This document shows positions 1 to 12,397 of a stretch of 64,000 nt of DNA, in pieces. The stretch's first letter is position 1. Every line of letters begins with the position of its first letter. The stretch comes from Prevotella sp. (lineage in GTDB: Bacteria > Bacteroidota > Bacteroidia > Bacteroidales > Bacteroidaceae): the NCBI GenBank assembly GCA_017443345.1, contig JAFSNR010000171.1, positions 1 to 64,000 on the forward strand, read 5' to 3'. The notes under the pieces are model-generated. The model made no database searches. It saw nothing but the letters and a program-made list of their open reading frames with translations, and had not been told where the DNA came from. The translations under genes and the position numbers were made by a program.

Positions 1-117
1 ACCATCGATGTCAGGACAGATGGAGTGCGTGGGGTGTCAAAGCGAACGCTGTTTCTCACGGAAGAACAGAAAGCCATCAAGCAATTGTTCGAAATGGATA
101 CCACAAAAGGTGATTAG
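1..117 (+). CDS. C-terminal end of an unknown protein (cut by window edge)
   Basis: Frame 1 is open from the first base to a TAG stop at 115-117, giving about 38 residues. The composition looks like real protein (it contains LFLTEEQKAIKQLFEM), unlike the frame-2 reading of the same bases. No family is recognised. An open stretch this short can occur by chance, so confidence is low. If real, this gene ends 25 nt before the fimbrial/carbohydrate-binding remnant that follows in another frame. Confidence 0.3.
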   Translation, partial: TIDVRTDGVRGVSKRTLFLTEEQKAIKQLFEMDTTKGD

Positions 118-141
118 GGTGACGCATCGACGAAGTCAGGA

Positions 142-460
142 GATGGGAACAACGATAGGCGTACTCGACGGATCAAAGGCCATCCTCGCCTACACCACTC
201 CTGGCAGCAACACTGGAACGGCACTGATGATCTCATCGCCCTCTTTCAAGAGTGGCAGCAGCTACACATTGCGCTCGGGTTGTGATGTTACTGGTGGCAC
301 TTCCTTCTATAACCTCACCACTGGCTGCACCATTGGCAGCGGAAGTCAGTCGGTCGACGTAACGGCCAGCACCAGTATCAACGGATCCATGGGTGGCATG
401 GGCGGCATGGGCAGTGGAGGCAACTTTTCCGGCAATGGTCCTGGAGGCGGACACTGGTAA
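142..460 (+). pseudogene. C-terminal remnant of a Cthe_2159-like carbohydrate-binding surface protein
   Basis: From the ATG at 142 the frame gives 105 residues, starting in the middle of what looks like a beta-rich domain (GTTIGVLDGSKAILAY, then SPSFKSGSSYTLRSG) and ending in a Gly/Met-rich tail (GSMGGMGGMG...GGGHW). This tail style and the S-F-K-S-G-x-x-Y-T-L block resemble the end of the Cthe_2159-type carbohydrate-binding proteins common in Bacteroidales. There is no signal peptide and no N-terminal beta-helix. The same frame stays open to the left edge, but residues before 142 read like out-of-frame sequence, while frame 1 upstream ends at 117. I read it as a truncated remnant; a live short gene or a frame error upstream are alternatives. 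Confidence 0.4.
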
Positions 461-463
461 AAG

Positions 464-2597
<2,134 letters not shown>

Positions 2598-2606
<9 letters not shown>

Positions 2607-3596
2607 ATCCCAATAACTGATAGTCCGCGTCTGATGAACGGTAGCCATCTGAGCACGCTGATCCTTCTCCCAATAAGTAAGGCTCAGCGTGTTTTTCGTC
2701 CAGTTACCATTATCATCATGTTCCTCATAGTTATTCTTCATCGTGATTGACAGCACACACTCGTTCTCCTTGTTGAACACCTTCTGACTCTGCTGGGAAA
2801 TCTCATTGTCACTGTTGTACTTGTACTCATTCACCGACTTAATCCCAGAGGCCATATTCACCAGCGTACGACGTCTCAGGTTATTCTCCTGGTCATACTC
2901 ATAGGTCAACAGACTCTTTTCGCCGGTCTTTTCCAACATAGCAGCACGCACCAGATAGCCTGCCTGATTGTACACACGGTCTATGAGATCCTGACCTTCG
3001 AGCTTACCTTGTTGGTCGAAATGCTCGATGTTGTTTTCCGCCACGGGGTTATCCGTAATGACCTCCTGCACAAAACCTTTCATGCCCAAATTCGCCACAT
3101 CTTTATAATAAGGAGCCGAATTCAGGTAATAATAACGAATGGAATGTGAACCGTTCTCATGAAGTATCTGAGACTGCTGGATATAGCCATAGTCGTTCAA
3201 CAGATAGAGCGAGCCATCGCCTTTGGCCTTGAAATTGCCCCACTCACGCTGGAGTCTCGTGAGCAGGTACTTCTGATTCTTGTCGTACATCGCCCGGGTG
3301 TGATAAGGACCACAGGTCACCATCACTTCCGACAACAATCGGGTCTCTCCATCTACCGTGACGGACATCCTAGACTTGATGCCATAGAAGTCTCCTGTGA
3401 AATAATAGGTGTCAGGTTCTGGATCTTCAGGCGTAATTCGGGTGAATCCGACGGACTCAAAGGCCGGTACGAAAACAGAGTCTGGACCTTCCAACGGCAC
3501 ATCCATTAGCGACACACACTTCGTATCGGTGAACGTCTGTCCCCAAACACTCACCACCGCCAACAGCAGACTACATATAATCCCAATCCTCTTCAC
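2598..3596 (-). CDS. Secreted protein of unknown function
   Basis: I start it at GTG 3596, which overlaps the acyltransferase stop as GTGA; this gives 332 residues and a clean signal peptide (KRIGIICSLLLAVVSVWG). A longer frame to 3665 would put 23 extra residues before the signal and inside the upstream gene. The mature part is rich in Y, N and polar residues, with repeated N-x-x-G-x-x/Y-x-Y-D elements such as NQAGYLVRAAML and YEYDQENNLRRRTL that recall YD/RHS-like beta-strand repeats, but no family is recognised firmly. It is translationally coupled to the acyltransferase and probably lies in the periplasm or outer membrane. It ends inside the CTAG array. Confidence 0.75.
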
Positions 3597-4735
3597 CTTC
3601 CACCAGTTAAAAGACGACAGACCTTCGGAGCGTATCTGTTCAAAATGACATACGTAGCCAGACATACCAGAATAGTCAAGGTCACAATACCGAAGAAGAA
3701 TAGGAACAGCGTGATAGGTTCATCTTCAAGATGAAGCATCACAAATATAAATTTACCCATTTCCCACATAATCGTCATATGCATACAGAACACAAAGAAA
3801 CTACTCTCCGACAACAGTTTATTCTCTTTCACAACGCCTTTTTCTAACAGATAAGACATGAAGATAATAGCCGTAATGGCACCGAGCGGAACTGATGCAT
3901 AGTGGACAAACATGTTATTATTATAGAGGTATGTATCTAGGAAAGACATGGGAAGATAGATATAGGGTACCCACTTTAACTTCCGCATCTCAACAATCAA
4001 GTTCTGCTTGTTAATACTATAATAGGCTCCCCATGAGAAGAAGAAAGGTGCATCGAGAAACATACCGAAACTGGTTCCGTTAGGGGCTACCATGGGTGAA
4101 ATCACATAAGCCAGAATAGCCCATAATACTATAGCCCAAAACTTCAGCTTCTTGATGAGCCAATAAAGAACAGGAGAAATGAGAACGGCAAACATGAGGT
4201 CGCGCACAAACCACAAGGGAGCATCTATTGGCATGGTCGTGGTCTTAAGTGTCTCATAGGGGTAGATAAACAGTCCCTCGTTATGGAAATTGTCATAATA
4301 GGTATGAAGGAAACCCGAAAGCGTGAGATTCACTTTCACTTGATCCATACCCGGTACAAGCGAAGAGAACACTGGCAGAAACCTGATGGCTATCAACAGA
4401 ATAGCGATGGTGTTCCACATGACGTAGGGAACAAACAACGAGTGGAAACGGTTCTTCAACTTCTTCTTGTAGACCTCGAAGTTAAACGTCTTTCCAAAGA
4501 AGAACAGGTAACCGGCAATCATAAAGAACAAAGGAACACCCATGGTAACCAACGTCATACCCGGATAATTGATCAAGAATTTCAGAAAGTCAGGCATGTG
4601 CTGACCATACATGACACCATGGATGCCGAAGCCCCTGTCATTATTTACAAAATTGAAATGTCCCATCACCACCATCACCGTCAGTGGAAACCGCAGGCTA
4701 CTAATGGTCTTCGACATCAACTCATCGTTCGTCAT
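3593..4735 (-). CDS. Acyltransferase 3 family integral membrane protein
   Basis: 380 residues, with about ten hydrophobic segments. The N-terminus has the family hallmark of a first helix with a conserved His (RFPLTVMVVMGHFNF), followed by a MGVPLFFMIAGYLFF helix. This family (OafA/NolL/WecH type) transfers acyl groups to sugars of surface polysaccharides or to other envelope molecules; the substrate cannot be told from sequence. It is the first gene of a two-gene operon with the secreted protein that overlaps its stop. A -7 box, TAACTTTG, lies 26 nt upstream. Confidence 0.88.
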   Translation of the reverse strand: MTNDELMSKTISSLRFPLTVMVVMGHFNFVNNDRGFGIHGVMYGQHMPDFLKFLINYPGMTLVTMGVPLFFMIAGYLFFFGKTFNFEVYKKKLKNRFHSLFVPYVMWNTIAILLIAIRFLPVFSSLVPGMDQVKVNLTLSGFLHTYYDNFHNEGLFIYPYETLKTTTMPIDAPLWFVRDLMFAVLISPVLYWLIKKLKFWAIVLWAILAYVISPMVAPNGTSFGMFLDAPFFFSWGAYYSINKQNLIVEMRKLKWVPYIYLPMSFLDTYLYNNNMFVHYASVPLGAITAIIFMSYLLEKGVVKENKLLSESSFFVFCMHMTIMWEMGKFIFVMLHLEDEPITLFLFFFGIVTLTILVCLATYVILNRYAPKVCRLLTGGR

Positions 4736-4760
4736 AATTGCAATTCTCTTATTTCGGCTG

Positions 4761-4768
4761 CAAAGTTA
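4761..4768 (-). promoter_or_regulatory. -7 box for the acyltransferase operon
   Basis: TAACTTTG on the minus strand, 26 nt before the ATG at 4735. No good TTTG at the expected distance. Confidence 0.5.
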
Positions 4769-4854
4769 CAAAGAAAATATGAATTTAAGAATTGTTATTC
4801 TGTTAATATGTCTTTATTCTTTGGTCCTTATGGTCTTATGTCTGAAAAAAATAG

Positions 4855-4862
4855 TAACTTTG
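4855..4862 (+). promoter_or_regulatory. -7 box for the patatin gene
   Basis: TAACTTTG ends only 5 nt before the ATG at 4868, so a transcript from it would have almost no leader. Confidence 0.5.
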
Positions 4863-4867
4863 CAGCC

Positions 4868-5716
4868 ATGAAGAAAGGACTTGTACTCGAAGGCGGTGCC
4901 ATGCGCGGACTCTTTACTTGCGGCATCATCGACGTGATGATGGAGGCTGGTGTCGAGCCCGATGGCCTGATCGGTGTCTCTGCCGGAGCGGCTTTCGGTT
5001 GTAATTATAAGTCGAGACAACCTGGAAGAGCCATCAGATATAATAAAAGGTTCGCGCGCGATAAGAGATTCTGCAGTTGGCAGTCATGGCTGAAGACGGG
5101 CGATCTCTATAATGCGGAGTTCGGCTATCATACGATGCCGACACAACTCGACATCTTCGATGACAAGGCCTTCGACGAAAATCCGATGCAGTTCGTGGTT
5201 GTCTGTACCGATGTCATGACGGGAAAGCCTGTCTATAAGGAACTGATGAAATGCGAACCCGTCACCTACGACTGGATCCGGGCCTCTGCCTCGATGCCAG
5301 TGGCCTCTAAGGTGGTAGAGCTCGAAGGCAGGAAGGTGCTCGACGGGGGCGTGGCTGACTCCATCCCTCTCGAATATTTTGAGAGGATTGGCTATGACCG
5401 AAACATCGTCATCCTCACACAACCCGATGGCTACGTCAAGGAACATAACCGTCTGATGCCTCTGATGAGGATAGGCCTCAGAAAATATCCTCAGATGATT
5501 GAGGCCATGGACAAGCGCCACCTGATGTACAACCACCAACTCGAATTTGTCCGTCAGGCAGAACGCGAAGGCCGCTGTCTGGTCATCCGTCCTGATGAGA
5601 AACTGCCCATCGGACATGTCTCTCACGACCCGGAACAGATGCAGACCGTCTACAACATCGGCCGCCGCAAAGGCGAAGCATGCATCAATGCCATCCGCCG
5701 TTTCTACCACCTCTAA
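4868..5716 (+). CDS. Patatin-like phospholipase
   Basis: 282 residues. A lipid acyl hydrolase of the patatin/RssA-YjjU type with a Ser-Asp dyad. The N-terminus MKKGLVLEGGAMRG carries the oxyanion-hole glycines, GVSAG is the GxSxG nucleophile motif (Ser about 41), and DGG in KVLDGGVADSIP is the Asp motif. No signal peptide, so cytoplasmic or membrane-associated. The longer open frame beginning at 4283 runs antisense through the acyltransferase and is rejected; the ATG at 4868 gives the standard family start. The stop codon TAA (5714-5716) is part of an AACCNCT repeat array that continues to the trmD start. Confidence 0.92.
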   Translation: MKKGLVLEGGAMRGLFTCGIIDVMMEAGVEPDGLIGVSAGAAFGCNYKSRQPGRAIRYNKRFARDKRFCSWQSWLKTGDLYNAEFGYHTMPTQLDIFDDKAFDENPMQFVVVCTDVMTGKPVYKELMKCEPVTYDWIRASASMPVASKVVELEGRKVLDGGVADSIPLEYFERIGYDRNIVILTQPDGYVKEHNRLMPLMRIGLRKYPQMIEAMDKRHLMYNHQLEFVRQAEREGRCLVIRPDEKLPIGHVSHDPEQMQTVYNIGRRKGEACINAIRRFYHL

Positions 5717-5744
5717 CCCCTCACCTCTAACCCCTAACCCCTAA
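5711..5744 (+). repeat. AACCNCT heptad array between patatin gene and trmD
   Basis: About five heptads, with one CACC variant. It contains the patatin stop codon and ends 4 nt before the trmD ATG, replacing a normal ribosome-binding region. Confidence 0.85.
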
Positions 5745-5748
5745 AAAA

Positions 5749-6429
5749 ATGAGAATCGATATCATCACCGTATTACCCGAAATGCTGGAAGGATTCGTCC
5801 ATGAGTCCATCCTCGCAAGGGCCGAGAAGAAAGGACTGGCAGAGATCTGTCTGCACAATCTGCGCGACTACACGCTCGACAAATGGCGACGCGTAGACGA
5901 TTACCCCTACGGTGGTTCCGCTGGAATGGTCATGCAGTGCGAACCCATCGACCGCTGTATCACGGCTCTCAAGGCTGAACGCGACTACGACGAAGTGATC
6001 TTCACCTCACCCGATGGTGAACGCTTCGACCAACATATCGCCAACGAACTCTCTCTGAAGGGCAACCTCATCATCCTCGCAGGCCATTATAAAGGGATTG
6101 ACCAACGTATCCGCGATCATCTCATCACTCGCGAGATCTCCATCGGTGATTTCGTGCTGACGGGTGGCGAACTCGTGGCTGCGATGATTGCCGATGCCAT
6201 TGTCCGAGTGGTACCAGGCGTCATCGGCGATGAGCAGTCTGCCCTCTCTGACTGTTTCCAGGATGATATCCTCGCCGCCCCCATCTACACCCGTCCTGCT
6301 GACTACAAAGGTTGGAAGGTGCCCGACATCCTTCTCAGCGGCAATGAGGCCAAAATCCGTGAGTGGGAGTTTGAACAGGCCATGGAGCGCACCCGCCGCC
6401 TCCGTCCTGACCTACTTTCTGATAAATAA
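5749..6429 (+). CDS. trmD: tRNA (guanine(37)-N1)-methyltransferase TrmD
   Basis: 226 residues, typical length. It methylates G37 next to the anticodon using S-adenosylmethionine, preventing +1 frameshifting. Seen: [12 protein letters not shown] start, the LRDYT and [13 protein letters not shown] motif, and the SPOUT trefoil-knot region with [13 protein letters not shown] and [13 protein letters not shown]. It follows the patatin gene with only the repeat array between them, and may be read from the same transcript. It is convergent with trpS. Confidence 0.97.
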   Translation: MRIDIITVLPEMLEGFVHESILARAEKKGLAEICLHNLRDYTLDKWRRVDDYPYGGSAGMVMQCEPIDRCITALKAERDYDEVIFTSPDGERFDQHIANELSLKGNLIILAGHYKGIDQRIRDHLITREISIGDFVLTGGELVAAMIADAIVRVVPGVIGDEQSALSDCFQDDILAAPIYTRPADYKGWKVPDILLSGNEAKIREWEFEQAMERTRRLRPDLLSDK

Positions 6430-6435
6430 AGTTAT

Positions 6436-6551
6436 AGAGGTGAGTGGTTAGGGGCTAGGGGTTAGAGAATAGCTAGTAAACCCAGTAATTATTCCGGAAA
6501 TAAGGAAGCGGAATAGGTAATCTCTAACCCCTAACCACTAACCCCTATCCA

Positions 6552-6554
<3 letters not shown>
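6436..6554. repeat. Inverted pair of AACCNCT arrays between trmD and trpS
   Basis: The left array (6436-6467) reads AGGGGTT-type on the plus strand and the right array (6521-6554) reads AACCCCT-type, so they form an imperfect inverted repeat around 53 bp. Inside, TATTCCG and CGGAATA give a second stem. The trpS stop (TAG, 6554-6552 on the minus strand) is within the right array. It may act as a terminator for both convergent genes. Confidence 0.8.
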
Positions 6555-7655
<1,101 letters not shown>

Positions 7656-7673
7656 TTATTTCAAATTTGGCTG

Positions 7674-7705
7674 CAAAGGTACTCTAATTCTTGCGAAAAA
7701 CCAAA
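7674..7705 (-). promoter_or_regulatory. trpS promoter
   Basis: On the minus strand TTTG (7705-7702), then exactly 20 nt, then TACCTTTG (7681-7674): a full Bacteroidetes -33/-7 pair, 31 nt before the ATG. Confidence 0.75.
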
Positions 7706-7808
7706 TAATATTTGAGTTTTTCCGATGCAACCTATCTTCGATTCTACCCTCCTGCATAAATAATGCAAAAAAATAACAGTAAGGTAATGCTATTTAATAA
7801 ATAAGTTG

Positions 7809-7816
7809 TATCTTTG
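7809..7816 (+). promoter_or_regulatory. -7 box for the Xaa-Pro aminopeptidase gene
   Basis: TATCTTTG, 36 nt before the ATG at 7853; no clear -33 box. Confidence 0.5.
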
Positions 7817-7852
7817 CCAACAAATTGACAATTAACAATAGATATTTGACAA

Positions 7853-9244
7853 ATGTTTAGTAAAGAAACTTATATCGCACGCCGTGCCGAACTCAAGAAA
7901 CTCGTAGGCCAAGGCGTTATCATCTTGTTCGGAAACAACGAGGCACCAGCCAACTACCCCGCCAACTCGTATGCCCCGATGCGACAGGACTCGTCGTTCC
8001 TGTATTACTTCGGACAGCATCGCGACGGACTCGTGGGCGTGATCGACATCGACAACGACGAGGAGTGGCTCTTCGGCGACGACATCGACGTAGAGGATAT
8101 CGTCTGGATGGGCTATACCCCCTCGGTAGCCGACCTCGCCGCCGAGGTAGGCGTCTCCAAGACCGCCCCCATCAAAGCTCTAACCTCTCACCTCTCACCC
8201 CTAACCACTAGGAACATTCACTTCCTCCCACCCTACCGCCACGACATTCAGATCCTGATCATGGACCTGTTGGGCATCCATCCGTCCCAACAAAAGGAGA
8301 AGGCGTCACTCACTCTGATCCAGGCAGTTGTAAAAATGCGCTCAACAAAGAGTGCAGAGGAAATCGCTTATATCGATGCAGCCTGCGATGTGGGTTATGT
8401 GATGCATACCACCGCCCAACTGTTGATCAAACCGGGTGTCACAGAACGATTCGTTGCCGGACAGGTGGATGGTATTGCGCGTAGTCTGTCACAAGGCAAC
8501 GGCTTCCCCACCATCTTCTCCCAGCATGGTGAGATTATGCACGGCAGCCCCTCTAACGCCAAGTTGGAAGACGGACGACTGGTGATCTGTGATGCTGGCT
8601 GCGAACTGGGTGACTACTGCTCCGACCACACCCGCACGATGCCTGTCAATGGCAAGTTCAACCAGCGTCAGCTGGAGCTCTACAGCATCGTAGAGGCCTG
8701 TCACGACTACGTACTCGAAGTGGCCAAACCGGGTGTGAAATATATGGATGTCCACTTTGCCGTCTGCCGACTGATGACGGAGCGACTGAAGGAACTGGGA
8801 CTGATGAAGGGTGATGTCGATGCGGCCGTAACTGCTGGCGCCCACGCCATGTTCCTGCCTCACGGACTGGGACACATGATGGGAATGGACGTACACGATA
8901 TGGAGGGACTGGGTCAGATCTATGTGGGTTTCGACGAGGAGACTCGTCCGAATCTGGAGCAGTTCGGTACGAACTGTCTGCGCATGGGTCGCCGTCTGCA
9001 GGAGGGTTTCGTCATGACCGACGAACCTGGTATCTACTTTATCCCTGCCCTTATCGACGACTGGAAGGCCAGCGGACATTGCAAGGAGTTCCTCAACTTC
9101 GACAAGATCGAGACCTACAAGGACTTCGGTGGCATCCGCATCGAGGACGATCTCCTCATCACCGCTGATGGCTGCCGCTTCCTGGGCACCAAGCGCATCC
9201 CCTACCACCCCCAGGATCTCGAAGCCTTCATGGCCACCAACTAG
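7853..9244 (+). CDS. pepP: Xaa-Pro aminopeptidase (M24B family)
   Basis: 463 residues. A cytoplasmic dinuclear-metal peptidase removing an N-terminal residue before proline. N-terminal creatinase-like domain (NYPANSYAPMRQDSSFLYYFG) and C-terminal pita-bread domain with the metal ligands in order: Asp (ICDAG), Asp (YCSDHTRTM), His (LPHGLGHMMGMDVHD), Glu (TDEPGIY) and Glu (GIRIEDD). Odd: residues 110-120 (LTSHLSPLTTR), in the N-terminal domain, are encoded by an AACCNCT heptad array. The TAG stop (9242-9244) lies in the first unit of a CTAG nonamer array. Confidence 0.95.
   Translation: MFSKETYIARRAELKKLVGQGVIILFGNNEAPANYPANSYAPMRQDSSFLYYFGQHRDGLVGVIDIDNDEEWLFGDDIDVEDIVWMGYTPSVADLAAEVGVSKTAPIKALTSHLSPLTTRNIHFLPPYRHDIQILIMDLLGIHPSQQKEKASLTLIQAVVKMRSTKSAEEIAYIDAACDVGYVMHTTAQLLIKPGVTERFVAGQVDGIARSLSQGNGFPTIFSQHGEIMHGSPSNAKLEDGRLVICDAGCELGDYCSDHTRTMPVNGKFNQRQLELYSIVEACHDYVLEVAKPGVKYMDVHFAVCRLMTERLKELGLMKGDVDAAVTAGAHAMFLPHGLGHMMGMDVHDMEGLGQIYVGFDEETRPNLEQFGTNCLRMGRRLQEGFVMTDEPGIYFIPALIDDWKASGHCKEFLNFDKIETYKDFGGIRIEDDLLITADGCRFLGTKRIPYHPQDLEAFMATN
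8178..8210 (+). repeat. AACCNCT heptad array, in frame inside pepP
   Basis: About five degenerate heptads, two of them the CACC variant. Codons give L-T-S-H-L-S-P-L-T-T-R, nearly the same peptide as in LigA. Confidence 0.85.
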
Positions 9245-9285
9245 AACAACTAGCACGACTAGTCCGACTAGCCCAACTAGAAAAC
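9241..9285 (+). repeat. Five tandem CTAGNNNNA nonamers after pepP
   Basis: Units start at 9241, 9250, 9259, 9268 and 9277. The first CTAG contains the pepP stop codon. Confidence 0.9.
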
Positions 9286-9304
9286 AACCACAATAATTAA
9301 TAAA

Positions 9305-10516
9305 ATGATGAAAAAAATTCTAACTTTCGCATTGATGGCGACAATCGCCCTCAGTGCATCGGCTGCCAAGAAAAAGGCACCCGCCAAAGACGCCAACAAA
9401 CCCGTCTTTACCACCATCAAAGAGAACCCTATCACCAGCGTGAAGGACCAGAACCGCTCGGGTACCTGCTGGGACTACTCCACCCTCTCGTTCTTCGAGG
9501 CTGAGATCCTGAAGGCCACGGGTAAGACCTACGACCTCGACGAGAGCTTCGTAGCCAACAAGACCTACATGGAGCGCGCCATCCAGGTGGTTCGCTATCA
9601 TGGTGACTGCCAGTTCGCACAGGGCGGCTCGTCTGAGGACGTGCTTCAGACGATGAAGACCCACGGCATCATCCCACAGGGCATCATGCCCTTCCCAGGC
9701 TCTCTCTACGGTGACTCACTGAACAACTTCAACGAGTTCTTCCACGTACTCGAGCCTTATGTGGCAGCTATCGCCAAGAGCGATGCCAAGAAGATCAGCA
9801 ACGCCTGGAAGACTGGTATGCAGGGCATCCTCGACGCTTATCTCGGCAAGTGCCCTGAAAAGTTCACCTTCGAGGGCAAGGAGTACACCCCGAAGAGCTT
9901 TATGGCCAGCCTCGGCATCGACCTCAACGACTACGTGAGCATCACCAGTTACACCCACCATCCTTTCTACTCAGCCTTCGCTGTGGAGGTTCAGGACAAC
10001 TGGCGCTTCCCGTTGAGCTATAACCTGCCGATGGACGAGATGATGCAGGTCATCGACAACGCCATCGACAACGGCTACACCATCGCCTGGGGCGGTGACG
10101 TCTCTGAGGATGGTTTCACTCGCAAGGGTCTGGCTTACGCCGTCGACAGCAAGAAGACGCAGCAGAGTCTGCAGGGTAGCGACATGGCTAAGTGGCTGAA
10201 GATGACCACCACCAAGAAGCGCGACATCATCGACTCACTGGGTTGCACCGTTCCCGAGATTATCGCGACTCAGGAACTGCGTCAGGAGCGTTTCGACAAC
10301 TGGGAACTCACCGATGATCACGGTATGCTCATCTATGGCGTGGCCAAGGATCAGAACGGCAAGGAGTACTACATGGTGAAGAACTCTTGGGGTGAGACGG
10401 GCGACTACAAAGGCACCTGGTATATGACCAAGACCTTCATCGCTGCCAACACGATGGACTTCCTCATCAACAAGAACGCTATCCCGGCAGAAATCCGCAA
10501 AAAACTCGGAATTTAG
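9305..10516 (+). CDS. Secreted C1-family peptidase, bleomycin hydrolase/aminopeptidase C-like
   Basis: 403 residues with a signal peptide (KKILTFALMATIALSASA). Papain-fold cysteine peptidase. The catalytic Cys is Cys55 in DQNRSGTCWDYS, the His is in TDDHGMLIYGVA, and the Asn in YYMVKNSWGE. Length and the layout match the bleomycin hydrolase (C1B) group, which are usually cytoplasmic; the leader suggests this Bacteroidales form acts in the periplasm or outside. It follows pepP by 60 nt including the CTAG array, so both peptidase genes may share a transcript. A strong terminator follows. Confidence 0.92.
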   Translation: MMKKILTFALMATIALSASAAKKKAPAKDANKPVFTTIKENPITSVKDQNRSGTCWDYSTLSFFEAEILKATGKTYDLDESFVANKTYMERAIQVVRYHGDCQFAQGGSSEDVLQTMKTHGIIPQGIMPFPGSLYGDSLNNFNEFFHVLEPYVAAIAKSDAKKISNAWKTGMQGILDAYLGKCPEKFTFEGKEYTPKSFMASLGIDLNDYVSITSYTHHPFYSAFAVEVQDNWRFPLSYNLPMDEMMQVIDNAIDNGYTIAWGGDVSEDGFTRKGLAYAVDSKKTQQSLQGSDMAKWLKMTTTKKRDIIDSLGCTVPEIIATQELRQERFDNWELTDDHGMLIYGVAKDQNGKEYYMVKNSWGETGDYKGTWYMTKTFIAANTMDFLINKNAIPAEIRKKLGI

Positions 10517-10544
10517 GGAGAAATATCATCCTTTTTAGATAAAA

Positions 10545-10584
10545 AACGGCATAATCTGTTAAATTTTCAGCAGATTATGCCGTT
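10545..10584 (+). terminator. Terminator after the C1 peptidase gene
   Basis: AACGGCATAATCTG (10545-10558) and CAGATTATGCCGTT (10571-10584) are perfect 14-bp arms around a 12-nt loop, followed by ATTTCATTTTTT. Confidence 0.85.
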
Positions 10585-10601
10585 ATTTCATTTTTTATGC
10601 T

Positions 10602-10609
10602 TACCTTTG
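10602..10609 (+). promoter_or_regulatory. -7 box for recJ-recQ
   Basis: TACCTTTG, 66 nt before the recJ ATG and directly after the terminator; -33 box unclear. Confidence 0.5.
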
Positions 10610-10675
10610 GGCGCTATATTGCCTTAATAGGCCTTATAGCCACCGGAGCGATTAAGAATAAAAAATAACATATAA

Positions 10676-12397
10676 ATGCATTTCAAATGGAATTACGAAC
10701 CACCTACATCAGAACGACAGACGGCAGCTAAGGAGCTGGGAGAGAAGATCGGCATGAGCCCGATCCTCGCTGACCTGCTCATTCAGCGCGGTATCAAGAC
10801 GGAGAGTGCGGCCAAGCGCTTCTTCCGCCCGATGCTAAACGAACTGATTGACCCGTTCCTGATGAACGACATGGACGTGGCAGTCGACAGGCTGAACGAT
10901 GCGATGGGACGCAAAGAGCGTATCATGGTGTATGGCGACTATGATGTCGACGGATGTACGGCGGTAGCTTTGGTGTACAAGTTCTTACTGCAGTTCTATT
11001 CCAACATTGAATACTATATTCCCGACCGTTATGAGGAGGGTTATGGTATCAGCAAGAAGGGATTGGACTATGCAGCCGAACAGGGTATCAAACTCATTAT
11101 TGTGCTGGATTGCGGCATTAAGGCAATCGATGAAATCGCCTATGCAAAGACGCTGGGCATCGATTTCATCATCTGTGACCATCACGTGCCCGACGATGAA
11201 TTGCCCGATGCTGTGGCCATTCTGAATCCGAAGCGTGAGGACTCTACTTACCCCTTCAAGCATCTCTGTGGATGCGGCGTGGGATTCAAGTTCATGCAGG
11301 CATTTGCCAAGAACAACGGCATTCCCTTCTCCCAGCTCATTCCCCTACTCGATTTCTGCGCAGTCAGCATTGCCGCAGATATCGTACCCATCATGGGCGA
11401 GAACCGCATCCTGGCCTTCCACGGACTGAAACAGCTCAATGCCAACCCCTCTGTAGGACTGAAGTCCATTATTGAGATCTGTGGACTGACTGGCCGTGAG
11501 ATCACGATGAGCGATATCGTCTTCAAGATCGGACCGCGTATCAACGCCTCCGGACGTATGCAGAACGGTACCGAAGCTGTCGACCTGCTGGTAGAACGCG
11601 ATTTCAACAAGGCCCTGGCTGAAGCGAATCTGATCAACGAATACAACGAGCAGCGCAAGGATGTCGACAAGCAGATGACTGAGGAGGCCAACCAGATTGT
11701 GGCCGAACTCGAGAGTCAGAAGCACCACGCCAGCATCGTGCTCTACGACGAGAACTGGAAGAAGGGTGTCATCGGCATCGTGGCTTCACGACTGACGGAA
11801 CTTTATTACCGTCCTACGGTGGTGCTCACCAAACATAACGGTCTGGCCACAGGCTCTGCCCGAAGTGTGGCTGGCTACGATCTCTACGACGCCATCAAGA
11901 GCTGTCGCGATCTGCTCGAGAACTTCGGCGGTCATACCTATGCCGTAGGCCTCTCCCTGAAGATTGAGAATATCCCTGAGTTCCGTCGCCGTTTCCAGAA
12001 ATATGTCACCGAACATATCCTGCCCGAACAGACGGAGGCAACCCTCGATATCAATGCGGTCATCGATTTCAAGGATGTCACGAAGAAACTGCATAACGAC
12101 CTGAAGAAGTTTGCACCTCACGGGCCTGATAATCCCAAACCGCTCTTCTGCACCCGTAATGTCTACGACTACGGCACCTCGAAGGTGGTGGGCCGCCAGC
12201 AGGAGCATATCAAACTCGAACTGGTCGACTCCAAGTCGAGCAATGTCCTCAACGGCATCGCCTTCGGACAGAGTGCTTCTGCCCGCTACATCAAGTCGAA
12301 GCGCTCGTTCGATATCGTCTACACCATCGAGGACAATATCTACAAGCGCAGTGAGGTCCAACTGCAGATCGAGGATATTCAACCAAGCGAGGAGTGA
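10676..12397 (+). CDS. recJ: Single-stranded-DNA-specific exonuclease RecJ
   Basis: 573 residues. DHH/DHHA1 nuclease that digests single-stranded DNA 5' to 3' in recombination and repair. Metal-binding motifs: YGDYDVDGCTA (DHH motif I), LDCGIKA, and ICDHHVP (DHH). DHHA1 signature NFGGHTYAVG lies near residue 420, followed by a C-terminal OB-like domain. It overlaps recQ by four bases (GTGA), so the two repair enzymes are translationally coupled, which fits their known joint action at gapped DNA. Confidence 0.96.
   Translation: MHFKWNYEPPTSERQTAAKELGEKIGMSPILADLLIQRGIKTESAAKRFFRPMLNELIDPFLMNDMDVAVDRLNDAMGRKERIMVYGDYDVDGCTAVALVYKFLLQFYSNIEYYIPDRYEEGYGISKKGLDYAAEQGIKLIIVLDCGIKAIDEIAYAKTLGIDFIICDHHVPDDELPDAVAILNPKREDSTYPFKHLCGCGVGFKFMQAFAKNNGIPFSQLIPLLDFCAVSIAADIVPIMGENRILAFHGLKQLNANPSVGLKSIIEICGLTGREITMSDIVFKIGPRINASGRMQNGTEAVDLLVERDFNKALAEANLINEYNEQRKDVDKQMTEEANQIVAELESQKHHASIVLYDENWKKGVIGIVASRLTELYYRPTVVLTKHNGLATGSARSVAGYDLYDAIKSCRDLLENFGGHTYAVGLSLKIENIPEFRRRFQKYVTEHILPEQTEATLDINAVIDFKDVTKKLHNDLKKFAPHGPDNPKPLFCTRNVYDYGTSKVVGRQQEHIKLELVDSKSSNVLNGIAFGQSASARYIKSKRSFDIVYTIEDNIYKRSEVQLQIEDIQPSEE

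Noticed and set aside
4283-4867. Long N-terminal extension of the patatin frame
   Set aside because: It runs antisense through the acyltransferase gene, has Arg/His-rich unnatural composition, and the family start is at the ATG at 4868 next to a promoter box.
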